Shown here in pieces: positions 1 through 9,139 of a stretch of DNA of 64,000 nt. Below the pieces are notes generated by a model. The model searched no databases and had not been told where the DNA came from. It saw nothing but the letters and a program-made list of their open reading frames with translations. Numbering within the stretch: position 1 is the stretch's first letter; the number at the start of each line of letters is the position of its first letter. Both the position numbers and the translations under genes were made by a program. This DNA comes from Chitinilyticum piscinae (GTDB lineage: Bacteria; Pseudomonadota; Gammaproteobacteria; Burkholderiales; Chitinibacteraceae), in the NCBI RefSeq assembly GCF_015223195.1, contig NZ_JADFUA010000002.1:62001-126000 (forward strand). Direction: 5' to 3'.

Positions 1-1
1 T

Positions 2-139
2 GCGTTTGTGCTGCTGTCCAGTGTCGGGCATATCAACGCCGATTCCGGGCTGGGTGACTGGCCGTATGGGCTAGGTCTGGCAGGAGACTTGCTGGCACGC
101 CCCATGCCGGATTGTCGTCACGCTCAGCTGGCGCTGTAA
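2..139 (+). CDS. C-terminal end of an RBBP9/YdeN-type serine hydrolase (partial)
   Basis: The last 45 residues of a protein that begins outside the window. The reading frame carries VGHINADSGLGDWPYGL, which matches the C-terminal part of the RBBP9/YdeN alpha/beta-hydrolase family, where a GHIN(A/S)xSG segment supplies the catalytic histidine and is followed by a conserved W-x-x-G. These are small cytosolic serine hydrolases whose substrates are mostly unknown. The catalytic serine and aspartate would lie upstream and cannot be checked. The stop codon TAA is at 137-139. Confidence 0.7.
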   Translation, partial: AFVLLSSVGHINADSGLGDWPYGLGLAGDLLARPMPDCRHAQLAL

Positions 140-227
140 CACCTTCACTGTGCCAGCGGCCCGTTCGGCAGTGTTGGCACCAAGATACCGATTTCTCCAA
201 TCACATCAACACCACAAAGGAAAAACC

Positions 228-983
228 ATGAAGCTTCGCCTCATCACATCCCTGCTGCTTGTTGCGGCCGCTACCGGCGCCAGTGCGGCCAGTATCGACT
301 ATCGCCTGCAGTACCGCTCCGGCGCGGAGCAATATCAGAACCGGGTGCTGCTGGCGCATGATTTTGCCAATGGCATCGGTGGCAGTGTCGAATACACCGT
401 ACGCAACAGCTCTGCTCCAGGTGAGGGCTTTGATGCCTGGCACTGGAATGACACCGAATACGGGCTCTGGTACAAGTACAAGCTGAATGACAGCCTGACC
501 ATCATCCCGCTGTTCTACTACGACGTTGCCCATGACAAGAATGAAGGCAAGGATGACATCATCAAGCCGGGTGTGCAGCTCAACTGGGCACTGGCACCGG
601 GCTGGCGCCTGGATGGCCGGTTCCGCTATGAGGCCAAGCTGGCCGAGAGCAAGGATCTGAAGGGGCGTCTGGACAATGACAACACCACCCGTACCGATCT
701 GTGGTTGCGCAAATCCTTCGAGAACCAGCTGGATGCGTATTACAACTTCCGCTGGGATCACAAGCTGAACGATTACGAATACAACGCGAGCAGCAGCGAA
801 GCCAGCAGCAACTACTTCGAGAACAATATCGGGCTGGGCTACAAGTTCACCAAGGAAGTCCGTGCCTATACCGAGCTGGGGTATCTCGGCAAGACCAAGG
901 ATCCGGACGACAAGCGCAGCAAGAACTACGACACGGTCGCCGATTGGCGCCTGCGTGTCGGGGTGTCCTACACCTTCTTCTAA
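228..983 (+). CDS. KdgM/NanC-like outer-membrane porin
   Basis: 251-residue protein with a signal peptide (residues 1-20, cleavage after GASA) and a mature part of alternating aromatic and polar beta strands ending in Phe, as in outer-membrane beta barrels. Size and strand pattern fit the oligogalacturonate/sialate porin family (KdgM, NanC, OmpL), monomeric 12-strand barrels that pass acidic or neutral oligosaccharides. The ATG at 228 follows an AAAGGA ribosome site; an in-frame start 78 nt upstream would put extra residues before the signal peptide and is rejected. A strong terminator follows at once, so the gene is probably transcribed alone. The sugar carried cannot be read from the sequence; a chito-oligosaccharide is possible given the chitinolytic genes nearby. 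Confidence 0.75.
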   Translation: MKLRLITSLLLVAAATGASAASIDYRLQYRSGAEQYQNRVLLAHDFANGIGGSVEYTVRNSSAPGEGFDAWHWNDTEYGLWYKYKLNDSLTIIPLFYYDVAHDKNEGKDDIIKPGVQLNWALAPGWRLDGRFRYEAKLAESKDLKGRLDNDNTTRTDLWLRKSFENQLDAYYNFRWDHKLNDYEYNASSSEASSNYFENNIGLGYKFTKEVRAYTELGYLGKTKDPDDKRSKNYDTVADWRLRVGVSYTFF

Positions 984-1002
984 GCCTGGCGGCCGACGTC
1001 CG

Positions 1003-1046
1003 ACGCCGCGCCATCGGTGTAATGCCGGTGGCGCGGCGTTGTTTTT
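1003..1046 (+). terminator. Intrinsic terminator after the porin gene
   Basis: Perfect 11-bp arms ACGCCGCGCCA (1003-1013) and TGGCGCGGCGT (1029-1039), with further pairing inside the loop, followed by TGTTTTT. Orientation and position, 20 nt after the porin stop, fit a Rho-independent terminator for the porin transcript. Confidence 0.85.
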
Positions 1047-1149
1047 ATATATGTAAAAGTGCGACTAAAAGCACTTGTAATTATTTTGCGAGCTATGTGC
1101 TTTCGGGTACAGTTTCTGCAGAACCACTGATCTGGAGATCGTTCGCATC

Positions 1150-2151
1150 ATGTCTATCCCCCGTTATCTGGCCGCACTGCTGGCCGCCATCAGTCTGGGC
1201 GCCCATGCCGACACCACCCTGCTGAATGTGTCGTATGACGTCATGCGCGACTTCTACAAAGACTACAACCCGGCCTTCAAGAAGTATTACGACGCCAAAT
1301 TCAAGGATAACCTTACCGTCCAGCAATCGCACGGCGGCTCGAGCAAGCAGGCGCTGTCAGTGATCAGCGGGCTGGAAGCCGATGTGGTGACGATGAACCA
1401 GTCGACCGATATCGACGCGATTGCCGAGAAGGGCAAGCTGTTGCCCGCCGACTGGGCCAAACGCCTGCCTGACAGTTCCGCGCCGTTCTCTTCGCTGCAG
1501 GTACTGATCGTGCGCAAGGGCAATCCCAAGGGGATCAAGGACTGGAATGATCTGGTGAAGCCCGGTGTGCAAGTCATCGTTCCCAATCCCAAGACGAGCG
1601 GCAATGGTCGCTATACCTATCTGGCAGCCTGGGGCTATGCGCTGAAACAGCCCGGCGGCAATGACCAGAAGGCGCAGGAATTTGTGGCCGGCGTATTCCG
1701 CAATGTGCCGGTGCTGGATGCGGGGGGGCGGGCCGCGACGACGACCTTCATGCAGCGCAAGATCGGTGACGTGCTGGTGACCTTCGAGAACGAAGCCGAA
1801 ATGATTGCCCGCGAGTTTGGCCGGGGCGAGTTCGAGGTGGTCTACCCGAGCATTTCCATCGATGCCGACCTGCCGGTGGCAGTGGTCGACAAGGTGGTCG
1901 ACAAGAAGGGCACCCGCAAGGCCGCGGAAGAATACCTGAAGTACCTGTGGAGCCCGGAAGGCCAGGAAATCGCTGCGCAGAACTACCTGCGTCCGCGTGA
2001 CAAGGGCGTTGCCGCCAAGTACGCGAAACAGTTCCCGGCCGTGAAGCTCTTCGGCGTCGAGGAACTGGGCGGCTGGCAAGTGATCCAGAAGCGCCATTTC
2101 AACGATGGCGGCGTGTATGACCAGATCGCCGCGAGCATCGCCAAAAAGTAA
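1150..2151 (+). CDS. sbp: Sulfate-binding periplasmic protein
   Basis: 333 residues with a signal peptide (1-20, ending SLGAHA). The mature start LNVSYDVMRDFYKDYN and the segments HGGSSKQ and EADVVTMNQ are typical of the Sbp/CysP family, which captures sulfate or thiosulfate in the periplasm and delivers it to the CysTWA importer. It is the first gene of a complete sulfate uptake operon. GGAG lies about 13 nt before the ATG, a rather long spacing. Sbp and CysP cannot be separated with certainty by eye; the sequence is closer to Sbp. In related bacteria CysB activates this operon, but I could not identify its site here. Confidence 0.92.
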   Translation: MSIPRYLAALLAAISLGAHADTTLLNVSYDVMRDFYKDYNPAFKKYYDAKFKDNLTVQQSHGGSSKQALSVISGLEADVVTMNQSTDIDAIAEKGKLLPADWAKRLPDSSAPFSSLQVLIVRKGNPKGIKDWNDLVKPGVQVIVPNPKTSGNGRYTYLAAWGYALKQPGGNDQKAQEFVAGVFRNVPVLDAGGRAATTTFMQRKIGDVLVTFENEAEMIAREFGRGEFEVVYPSISIDADLPVAVVDKVVDKKGTRKAAEEYLKYLWSPEGQEIAAQNYLRPRDKGVAAKYAKQFPAVKLFGVEELGGWQVIQKRHFNDGGVYDQIAASIAKK

Positions 2152-2169
2152 CACCGCTGCACCTCTGCG

Positions 2170-2195
2170 AGGGGGGGCTTGCCCCCCGTTTTTTT
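2170..2195 (+). terminator. Hairpin with T-tract between sbp and cysT
   Basis: A G-run/C-run hairpin (stem about 2172-2178 with 2181-2187, very short loop) followed by seven T residues at 2189-2195. It lies inside the operon, 20 nt after the sbp stop and 20 nt before cysT. A partial terminator here would let the binding protein be made in excess over the membrane components, a common arrangement in ABC importer operons. Confidence 0.75.
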
Positions 2196-2216
2196 GCCTG
2201 AGAATCGGATCTACCC

Positions 2217-3080
2217 ATGGCTTTCAAACAAGCAAGCGTGTTGCCGGGCTTCAATTTGTCGTTCGGCTACACGATCTTCTGGCTGTCTCTGATCGTGATC
2301 TTGCCGCTCACCGCGCTGGTGGTCAAAACCACCGGACTGGACTGGGCGCATTTCTGGTCAACCGTCTCCGACCCGCGCGTCGTCGCGACCTACAAGGTCA
2401 CCTTTGGTGCATCCCTGCTGGCCGCGGTTATCAATCTCTTTACCGGCCTCCTGGTGGCCTGGGTGCTGGTGCGCTATCCCTTCCCGGGCAAGCGCCTGAT
2501 CGACGCCCTGGTCGATCTCCCCTTTGCCCTGCCCACCGCCGTCGCCGGCATTGCACTGGCCACCCTGTATGCACCCAATGGCTGGATCGGCCAATGGTTT
2601 GCCGCCGGTACCCCCTTGGGTAACCTGTTCGGGCCGGAAGGGTTGCCGCTGGCATTCCAGCCCATCGGCATCGTCATCGCGCTGACCTTCGTGACGCTGC
2701 CCTTTGTGGTGCGCACGGTGCAGCCGGTGCTGGCCGACATCGAGCAGGAGCTCGAAGAAGCCGCCTCCAGCCTGGGCGCCACACGCTGGCAGATTTTCCG
2801 GCTGGTGATCCTGCCGACCCTGTGGCCCGCACTGCTGACCGGCTTCTCGCTGGCCTTTGCCCGCGCCATTGGCGAATACGGTTCGGTGATCTTCATCGCC
2901 GGCAACATGCCGTTCAAGTCGGAAATCACCCCGCTGATGATCATCAGCAAGCTTGAACAATACGATTATCTCGGCGCCACCGCGATTGCTGTGGTGATGC
3001 TGGTGGTGTCCTTCGCACTGCTGCTGGCGATCAATGGCCTGCAGTGGTGGAGTGCCCGCCGTCTGGGTAGGAGAAACTGA
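2217..3080 (+). CDS. cysT: Sulfate ABC transporter permease CysT
   Basis: 287 residues, about six transmembrane helices, with the cytoplasmic EAA loop (EEAASSLGATRWQIF, about residues 178-192) that docks on the ATPase. The segment DLPFALPTAVAGIAL is characteristic of CysT (CysU). With CysW it forms the membrane channel for sulfate and thiosulfate import. The ATG at 2217 is the natural start; the next gene, cysW, begins one nucleotide after the stop codon, so the two are probably translationally coupled. Confidence 0.95.
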   Translation: MAFKQASVLPGFNLSFGYTIFWLSLIVILPLTALVVKTTGLDWAHFWSTVSDPRVVATYKVTFGASLLAAVINLFTGLLVAWVLVRYPFPGKRLIDALVDLPFALPTAVAGIALATLYAPNGWIGQWFAAGTPLGNLFGPEGLPLAFQPIGIVIALTFVTLPFVVRTVQPVLADIEQELEEAASSLGATRWQIFRLVILPTLWPALLTGFSLAFARAIGEYGSVIFIAGNMPFKSEITPLMIISKLEQYDYLGATAIAVVMLVVSFALLLAINGLQWWSARRLGRRN

Positions 3081-3081
3081 T

Positions 3082-3957
3082 ATGGCCGCATCCATGACCG
3101 CCAGCCGCAGTGCGGCAACCACCGAAGCACGCTGGGTACGCTGGCTGCTCACCGGGCTGGCGCTGACATTTATCGGACTATTCCTGATCGTGCCGCTGAT
3201 CTCGGTGTTTTTCGAGGCACTGCGGCAGGGCTGGGGCCTGTTTGCCGCCTCCTTCACCGACCCGGATGCGCTCTCCGCGATCAAGCTGACCCTGATCACG
3301 GCCGCGATTGCCGTACCGCTGAATCTGGTCTTCGGCGTCGCTGCAGCCTGGGCGATTGCCCGCTTCCAGTTCCGTGGGCGTAGCGTACTGATCACGCTGA
3401 TCGGCTTGCCGTTTGCCGTGTCACCGGTGGTCGCCGGCCTGATCTACGTGCTGCTGTTCGGGGCACAGGGCTGGTTCGGCCCCTGGCTGGCAGAACACGA
3501 CATCAAGATCATCTTTGCCATTCCGGGCATCGTGCTGGCAACCGTGTTCGTCACCTTTCCCTTTGTTGCTCGCGAGCTGATTCCGCTGATGGAAGCACAG
3601 GGCAGCGACGAAGAGCAGGCCGCGCTGGTGCTGGGCGCCTCGGGCTGGCAGACCTTCTGGCGCGTGACGCTGCCCAACATCAAATGGGGGCTGCTGTATG
3701 GCGTGATCCTGGCCAATGCCCGTGCGATGGGCGAGTTCGGCGCGGTATCGGTGGTCTCCGGCCACATCCGCGGCATGACCAACACCATCCCGCTGCACGT
3801 CGAGATTCTCTACAACGAGTACAACTTCGTCGGCGCCTTCGCCTGCGCCTCGCTGCTGGCGCTGCTGGCCCTGGTGACGCTGGCGGTGAAGAGCTTTATC
3901 GAATGGCGCTCGGCCCGCCTCGCCGAAGAAGACCGCCGCCACGCCACCGAAGAATAA
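3082..3957 (+). CDS. cysW: Sulfate ABC transporter permease CysW
   Basis: 291 residues from the ATG at 3082, which has TAGGAGAAACTGAT just before it; a start further upstream inside cysT is less likely. Multiple transmembrane helices, the CysW-type segment [20 protein letters not shown] and an EAA loop ([17 protein letters not shown], about residue 176 onward). It is the partner of CysT in the sulfate importer. The last residues are polar and the stop is 11 nt before cysA. Confidence 0.95.
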   Translation: MAASMTASRSAATTEARWVRWLLTGLALTFIGLFLIVPLISVFFEALRQGWGLFAASFTDPDALSAIKLTLITAAIAVPLNLVFGVAAAWAIARFQFRGRSVLITLIGLPFAVSPVVAGLIYVLLFGAQGWFGPWLAEHDIKIIFAIPGIVLATVFVTFPFVARELIPLMEAQGSDEEQAALVLGASGWQTFWRVTLPNIKWGLLYGVILANARAMGEFGAVSVVSGHIRGMTNTIPLHVEILYNEYNFVGAFACASLLALLALVTLAVKSFIEWRSARLAEEDRRHATEE

Positions 3958-3968
3958 GGAAACGCACC

Positions 3969-5018
3969 ATGAGCATCGATATCCGCAACATTTCCAAGCG
4001 CTTCGGCAACTTCGTGGCGCTGGACAACATCAACCTCGACATCGCCTCGGGCGAACTGCTGGCCCTGCTGGGCCCGTCCGGCTGCGGCAAGACCACCCTG
4101 TTGCGCATCATCGCCGGGCTGGAAACCGCCGATGCCGGCCAGATCCTGTTTCACGGTGAAGATACCACCGACAAGCATGTCAGCGAACGCCAAGTGGGCT
4201 TTGTGTTCCAGCATTACGCGCTGTTCCGCCACATGACCGTATTCGAGAACGTGGCCTTCGGCCTGCGCGTGCGCCCCAAACAAACCCGTCCCAGCGAGAG
4301 CGAGATCAAACGCAAGGTGCATGAACTGCTGGAACTGGTACAACTGGACTGGCTGGCTGATCGCTACCCGGCACAACTCTCCGGTGGCCAGCGGCAGCGC
4401 ATTGCCCTGGCGCGCGCGCTGGCGGTCGAACCGAAGGTGCTGCTGCTGGACGAACCGTTCGGCGCGCTGGACACCAAGGTGCGCAAGGAACTGCGCCGCT
4501 GGCTGCGCCGCCTGCATGACGAAGTACACCTGACCAGCATTTTTGTGACGCACGATCAGGAAGAAGCGCTGGAAGTGGCCGACCGCGTCGTGGTGCTGAA
4601 CAAAGGTCACATCGAACAGGTGGGTACTCCGGAGCAGGTGTACGATACCCCGGCGAGCCCCTTTGTGTACCAGTTCCTTGGCGACGTGAACCTGTTCCAC
4701 AGCCGCGTGCATCAAGGCTGGGCAGAAGTGGGCAAGGGACGGATTGCCGCACCGGGCGCGCCCGATGCGCCGGCGATCATCTACGTGCGCCCGCACGAAA
4801 TCGACCTGTCGCGTGTGGCCTCTGGTGACGCGCTGCACGGGGAAATCAACCACATTCGCATTCTGGGGGCGACCATCCGGCTGGAAGTGGACGTCGAAGG
4901 GCATGATGCGGTGGAAGTCGAGCTGAGCCGCGAGCGTTACAGCGAAGGGGGCTGGCAGGTGGGGGAAACGGTGTTCCTGACGCCGCGTACGGTGCAGGTC
5001 TACACCCCTCAGGCCTGA
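3969..5018 (+). CDS. cysA: Sulfate ABC transporter ATP-binding protein CysA
   Basis: 349 residues. Walker [10 protein letters not shown] (35-43), Q-loop Q81, signature LSGGQ (137-141), Walker B LLLDEP (158-163) and switch histidine H195 are all present, so the ATPase should be active. The C-terminal third (after about residue 235) is the TOBE-like regulatory domain found in CysA. It energises CysT/CysW. The ATG at 3969 lies 12 nt after cysW with AAGGAAA in front. It completes the sulfate operon, and the C-S lyase gene follows 43 nt later. Confidence 0.96.
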   Translation: MSIDIRNISKRFGNFVALDNINLDIASGELLALLGPSGCGKTTLLRIIAGLETADAGQILFHGEDTTDKHVSERQVGFVFQHYALFRHMTVFENVAFGLRVRPKQTRPSESEIKRKVHELLELVQLDWLADRYPAQLSGGQRQRIALARALAVEPKVLLLDEPFGALDTKVRKELRRWLRRLHDEVHLTSIFVTHDQEEALEVADRVVVLNKGHIEQVGTPEQVYDTPASPFVYQFLGDVNLFHSRVHQGWAEVGKGRIAAPGAPDAPAIIYVRPHEIDLSRVASGDALHGEINHIRILGATIRLEVDVEGHDAVEVELSRERYSEGGWQVGETVFLTPRTVQVYTPQA

Positions 5019-5061
5019 GTCCGCGTGCTAAGCTCCGCCGGTTTCCCTGCAGGTGCCACTG

Positions 5062-6192
5062 ATGACTGATGCTGCCTTTGCCTACCCTGACCGCCGTGAT
5101 ACCGCCAGCCTGAAATGGGACAAGTATCGTGGCCGCGACATCATTCCGCTGTGGGTGGCCGACATGGATTTTGCCGCCCCGCCTGCGGTGTTGGCCGCGA
5201 TCTCGGCACGCCTGCAGCATGGCGTGCTGGGCTACAGTCATGCGCCGGAATCGCTGACCCGGGCTGTGCAGGACTATGCGCATGTGCATTACGACTGGGA
5301 CATCGACGCAAGCTGGATCGTCTGGTTGCCCGGTCTGGTGCAGGGCTTGAATCTGGCCTGTCGTGCAGCGGGAGAACCCGGTGATGCGGTGCTGACCGCT
5401 ACGCCTGTCTATCCGCCATTTCTGCAGGCGCCGGGACTGGCCGGGCGTGAGCTGCAGAGTGTGGCGCTGATTGATGAGGGTAGCCAGTGGGGCTGGGATT
5501 TTGCCGCGCTGGAAAGTGCCATTACCCCGCGCACGCGACTGCTGCTGCTGTGCCACCCCCATAATCCGGTAGGGCGCGCATGGAGTCGTTCAGAGCTTGA
5601 TACCCTATTGGGTATTGCGAAGCGGCACGATTTGCTGGTGTGTTCGGATGAAATCCACTGCGATTTGCTGCTGGATGAAGGTCTGCGGCATACCCCGTTT
5701 GCCCGGCTGGATGCGGCGTTCGCCCGCAACACCATCACCCTGCTGGCGCCGTCGAAAACCTGGAATATCCCGGGTCTGGGCTGTGCCCTGGCGGTCATTC
5801 CCGACCCGGCGCTGCGTGCCCGGTTTCGTCGCGAAATGGCGGGGCTGGTTCCGGCGGTGAATGTGCTGGGCTACGCCGGTGCCGAGGCCGCCTACCGTGA
5901 CACGGGAGACTGGCATGCCGGCCTGCTGGCGGTACTGCGGACCAATCGTGCCTTGCTGGCCGAAGCCTTTGCCGGTAGCCGGCTAAAGCTGACCGTCCCG
6001 CAGGCAACCTATCTGGCATGGATTGACGCACGCAGCGTTGATGCAACAAATCCGCTGCCAAAGTTCGAGGCGCTGGGTATCGGGTTGTCGGACGGGCGCG
6101 ATTTCGGCATGCCGGGTTTTGTGCGGCTGAATTTTGGCTGCGCAACCGAGTTGCTGCAGGAGGCACTGCGGCGTCTGCAACCCTTGCTATAG
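5062..6192 (+). CDS. PatB/MalY-type PLP-dependent C-S lyase
   Basis: 376 residues of fold-type I aminotransferase. PLP features: CHPHNPVGR (about 164-172), SDEIHCDLLL (aspartate for the pyridine nitrogen) and SKTWNIPGLG with the Schiff-base lysine K232. The N-terminal LKWDKY and PLWVADMDF are diagnostic of the MalY/PatB group, which cleaves cystathionine or cysteine conjugates to a thiol, pyruvate and ammonia. Position right behind the sulfate importer supports a role in sulfur amino-acid metabolism. I chose the ATG at 5062 over the GTG at 5053 because the family starts there and GCAGGT is correctly spaced. The exact substrate is unknown. Confidence 0.88.
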   Translation: MTDAAFAYPDRRDTASLKWDKYRGRDIIPLWVADMDFAAPPAVLAAISARLQHGVLGYSHAPESLTRAVQDYAHVHYDWDIDASWIVWLPGLVQGLNLACRAAGEPGDAVLTATPVYPPFLQAPGLAGRELQSVALIDEGSQWGWDFAALESAITPRTRLLLLCHPHNPVGRAWSRSELDTLLGIAKRHDLLVCSDEIHCDLLLDEGLRHTPFARLDAAFARNTITLLAPSKTWNIPGLGCALAVIPDPALRARFRREMAGLVPAVNVLGYAGAEAAYRDTGDWHAGLLAVLRTNRALLAEAFAGSRLKLTVPQATYLAWIDARSVDATNPLPKFEALGIGLSDGRDFGMPGFVRLNFGCATELLQEALRRLQPLL

Positions 6193-6251
6193 ATACGCAA
6201 GCAATACCGAGCCGGCAGCATAAGCCGGCCGTCATTCCGGGAGAGATCACC

Positions 6252-7595
6252 ATGGAGCAGCACCGCGAGGCGCCACCGGCGCCGGTTTCGTTCTGGCAGG
6301 CCTTCTGCTTCTGGCTGAAGCTCGGTTTTATCAGCTTTGGCGGGCCGGCCGGGCAGATTGCCATCATGCATGAAGAGCTGGTCGAGCGCCGGCGCTGGAT
6401 TTCCGAGCGCCGTTTCCTGCATGCACTCAATTACTGCATGGTCTTGCCCGGCCCCGAGGCGCAGCAGCTGGCGACCTACATTGGCTGGCTGATGCATCGT
6501 ACCCTTGGGGGTATTGTTGCTGGCGTGCTGTTTGTATTGCCTTCGCTGTTGATACTCATCGTGCTTTCCTGGCTGTATCTGGCCTGGGGGCAGCAACCGC
6601 TTCTGGCCGGGATTTTTTATGGCATCAAGCCCGCGGTGACGGCCATCGTGCTGCAGGCCGCGCACCGCATCGGCAGTCGCGCGCTGAAAAATGGCTGGCT
6701 GTGGGCACTTGCTGCGGCGGCTTTTGTTGCGATCTTTGCCGGCAATGTGCCCTTTCCGCTGATTGTGCTGGCGGCGGCAATGATCGGCTATCTGGCCGGC
6801 CGGCGCTGGCCGCAGCTGTTTGCCGCCGGTGGGGGGCACGGCAAAGCCGGCAAGGATTATGGGGCTGCGCTGATTGACGATGCCACGCCGCTGCCTGAGC
6901 ACGCGCGTTTTCGTGTCGGCCGGCTGGCCTTGCTGCTGGTGATTGGCGCGCTGCTCTGGGCCGCGCCGATGTTGGTACTGACACTCAGTCTGGGCTGGTC
7001 GCACACGCTAACGCAAATGGGCTGGTTCTTTACCAAGGCCGCGCTCTTGACCTTCGGCGGGGCCTACGCGGTACTGCCGTATGTGTATCAGGGGGCGGTG
7101 ACGCATTATGGCTGGTTGTCGCCCACACAAATGATCGATGGGCTGGCGCTGGGTGAAACCACGCCCGGGCCACTGATCATGGTGGTAGCGTTTGTCGGTT
7201 TTGTTGGTGCCTATGTACCGGCGTTATTCGGGGCTGAATGGCGTTTTACCGCGGGTGCGCTGGCCGCGGCTCTGGTCACCTGGTTTACCTTTCTGCCGTC
7301 GTTTGTCTTCATTCTGGCTGGCGGGCCGCTGGTCGAGGCCACGCGGGACGAGCTGCGCCTGACTGCGCCACTGACTGCCATTACCGCTGCGGTCGTCGGG
7401 GTGATCGTCAATCTGGCGCTGTTTTTCGGCTACCACGTGTTCTGGCCGCAGGGCTGGGCTGGGGCGCCGGATTATCCGGCGCTGCTGATTGCCGGTGCTG
7501 CCGCGCTGGCGCTGTTTCGCTGGCGGATCAGTGTGCCCAGGGTGATTGCCGGGGCGGCACTTGCCGGGGTGCTGTTGCGAATTTCTGGGGTATAG
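6252..7595 (+). CDS. chrA: Chromate transporter, two CHR domains
   Basis: 447 residues, highly hydrophobic. Two homologous halves are visible: the first has GFISFGGPAGQIAIMHEE and the second AALLTFGGAYAVLPYVYQGA, the twin CHR-domain motifs of long-chain ChrA transporters. Family members export chromate by proton exchange and give chromate resistance; chromate enters cells by sulfate importers, so placement behind the sulfate operon is suggestive. GGGAGAGATCACC precedes the ATG. The stop codon (7593-7595) lies inside the 49-bp repeat at 7588-7636, so the last residues (Gly-Val) are encoded by the repeat. Confidence 0.93.
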   Translation: MEQHREAPPAPVSFWQAFCFWLKLGFISFGGPAGQIAIMHEELVERRRWISERRFLHALNYCMVLPGPEAQQLATYIGWLMHRTLGGIVAGVLFVLPSLLILIVLSWLYLAWGQQPLLAGIFYGIKPAVTAIVLQAAHRIGSRALKNGWLWALAAAAFVAIFAGNVPFPLIVLAAAMIGYLAGRRWPQLFAAGGGHGKAGKDYGAALIDDATPLPEHARFRVGRLALLLVIGALLWAAPMLVLTLSLGWSHTLTQMGWFFTKAALLTFGGAYAVLPYVYQGAVTHYGWLSPTQMIDGLALGETTPGPLIMVVAFVGFVGAYVPALFGAEWRFTAGALAAALVTWFTFLPSFVFILAGGPLVEATRDELRLTAPLTAITAAVVGVIVNLALFFGYHVFWPQGWAGAPDYPALLIAGAAALALFRWRISVPRVIAGAALAGVLLRISGV

Positions 7596-7636
7596 CCATC
7601 AAGTTCACTTTTAGAAGGTTACTTGTGGCTATACCC
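7588..7636. repeat. 49-bp element, copy 1 (perfect arms)
   Basis: Perfect inverted arms GGGTATAGCCA (7588-7598) and TGGCTATACCC (7626-7636) with a 27-bp spacer, which itself holds CAAGT/ACTTG near its edges. It sits between the convergent ends of chrA (stop inside the left arm) and the PepSY gene (stop 9 nt beyond the right arm). There is no T-tract. Same length and termini as copies 2 to 7. Confidence 0.85.
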
Positions 7637-7645
7637 TGTTGAGTA

Positions 7646-9139
7646 TTAGACGGCTGGCTGGTTTCCGTGGGGTGCTGTGCGCTGCTTGCGTCGCCACAGC
7701 AGCAATCCCAGCATGGCCAGCAGCACATTGGCTCCCGCCGCACTGGCCAGCAGGATGTCGCGCACCGGCCTGCCCAGCGGGTCAAGCCAGTGCCACTTGT
7801 GCAGGTAGGCAAACACCCAGCCCTCCAGCCGGTCGCCGCGATCGATCCGGGTCGAGAAGGCGCCGGTGGCCGGCTCGATATACCAGCTGCTGGCCGCTTC
7901 ATCGCCCAGATCAATCCGGTAGACCGGTAGCCGTTTCTGGAAAAAGCCGTATTCGCCTGCAAACTGGCGCACCAGCACCACGTTTGCCGGCGCTTGTCTT
8001 ACCGTGCCGTGACTGACCTGCTGCAGAAGTGCGGTAGCGTGTCGTTCGGCCACGCCGGCCTGCGGGATACCTCGGCTGTCGAGGTACTGCGGCAGCTGTC
8101 CTGCGGCGGATGGCGGTGCGTGGTGCTGATGTTCGCCACCCGGCGCGGCTGGCTCGGCTAGCTGCAGCCAGTAGAGACTATCCTGCACCTTCACGGCAAT
8201 CAGTTCGCGGCTGCCGGCCGGAATGGCTGCCAGTGCCGGCGCCGCAGGCAGAGCGGCCGGCGCCGCAGCGGCATAGGGCGGGTGCTGCAGCCACAGATGC
8301 GCAAGCCCGGAAGTCGCCAACACGATGCCGGCAGCGCCGATCGTGATCCCCAGCGTGCGATGCCAGCGTCGCAGCGGAGCCTGGCCTGGCTTCAGCGTGC
8401 CCCGGCGGGCGCGCAGCACGTACTGCGCGATGCCACCGGCACTGCTGGCCAGCACCAGCAACAGCAGTGCCGTCATCCCGAGCTGCTTGACCGGATCGCT
8501 GGCCCAGCTCCAGGTGTGCAAGCTGGCAAACATCGGCATCAGCAGGCGCTTGCGCGAGTCCGACAGGCTGGCCAGGCGGGCACCTTCGGTATCAACAAAG
8601 GCGACCAGCCCGTCTTCACGGGCAAACTCCACGCGCCAGACCGGCAGGATCTTGTTGATGGCTGGGTAGCCGCGGCTGAATTGCGTGACCGGTGTGATGT
8701 GCCGGACAGGCGAGCTGGCATCGCCCGCGAGTGCGCGCGCCAGCCGCTCGGCTTCCTGCCGGTCGGTGGCAGGTAGCGCGCTGCCGCTGCGCGCGTCGAA
8801 CCACTGTCCTTCGGGACTGCCACGCAACCCGAGTCGCCAGGCGGGTGTGTCGCCCAGCATGCGCAGGCGCAACGATTGCAGTTTTCCCTCGGAGGCGGCA
8901 ATGCCGGCGGCGGCCGGTAGTACGGGGGTGAGCCCGGCAGGCAGAGCAGGCGCTGGCGGCAGTGGCTGTGCCGTCGGGCTGAGCGCACTCATCAAGGGAT
9001 GCAGCATGCCACTCAGGCCCCAAAGCAGAACTGCTGCTGCGGCCGGCCAGGCCAGCCGGCGATGCCAGCGCTGCAGCCAGCCCAGTGCGCTGGCTCGGCT
9101 GCGCTGCGGGCTCAGCAGGATTTCGGGTTCGCGTTTCAT
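7646..9139 (-). CDS. PepSY-associated membrane protein (possible metal/siderophore reductase)
   Basis: 497 residues with four clear hydrophobic segments: near 27-45 (LAWPAAAAVLLWGLSGMLHP), near 225-245, near 272-290 and at the C-terminus. The large periplasmic parts resemble PepSY domains. The architecture matches the PepSY-TM family, often paired with TonB-dependent receptors and proposed to reduce ferric siderophores or other metals at the inner membrane. The histidines in membrane segments (for example MLHP and LHTWSW) could bind haem, which is inference. Its start overlaps the receptor stop by 4 nt (ATGA), so the two are translationally coupled. Confidence 0.8.
   Translation of the reverse strand: MKREPEILLSPQRSRASALGWLQRWHRRLAWPAAAAVLLWGLSGMLHPLMSALSPTAQPLPPAPALPAGLTPVLPAAAGIAASEGKLQSLRLRMLGDTPAWRLGLRGSPEGQWFDARSGSALPATDRQEAERLARALAGDASSPVRHITPVTQFSRGYPAINKILPVWRVEFAREDGLVAFVDTEGARLASLSDSRKRLLMPMFASLHTWSWASDPVKQLGMTALLLLVLASSAGGIAQYVLRARRGTLKPGQAPLRRWHRTLGITIGAAGIVLATSGLAHLWLQHPPYAAAAPAALPAAPALAAIPAGSRELIAVKVQDSLYWLQLAEPAAPGGEHQHHAPPSAAGQLPQYLDSRGIPQAGVAERHATALLQQVSHGTVRQAPANVVLVRQFAGEYGFFQKRLPVYRIDLGDEAASSWYIEPATGAFSTRIDRGDRLEGWVFAYLHKWHWLDPLGRPVRDILLASAAGANVLLAMLGLLLWRRKQRTAPHGNQPAV

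Noticed and set aside
5600-5615. ATACCCTATTGGGTAT inside the C-S lyase gene as another 49-bp element
   Set aside because: The ends face the other way with a 4-bp spacer, and the sequence is coding; GGGTAT alone is expected to occur by chance dozens of times in the window.
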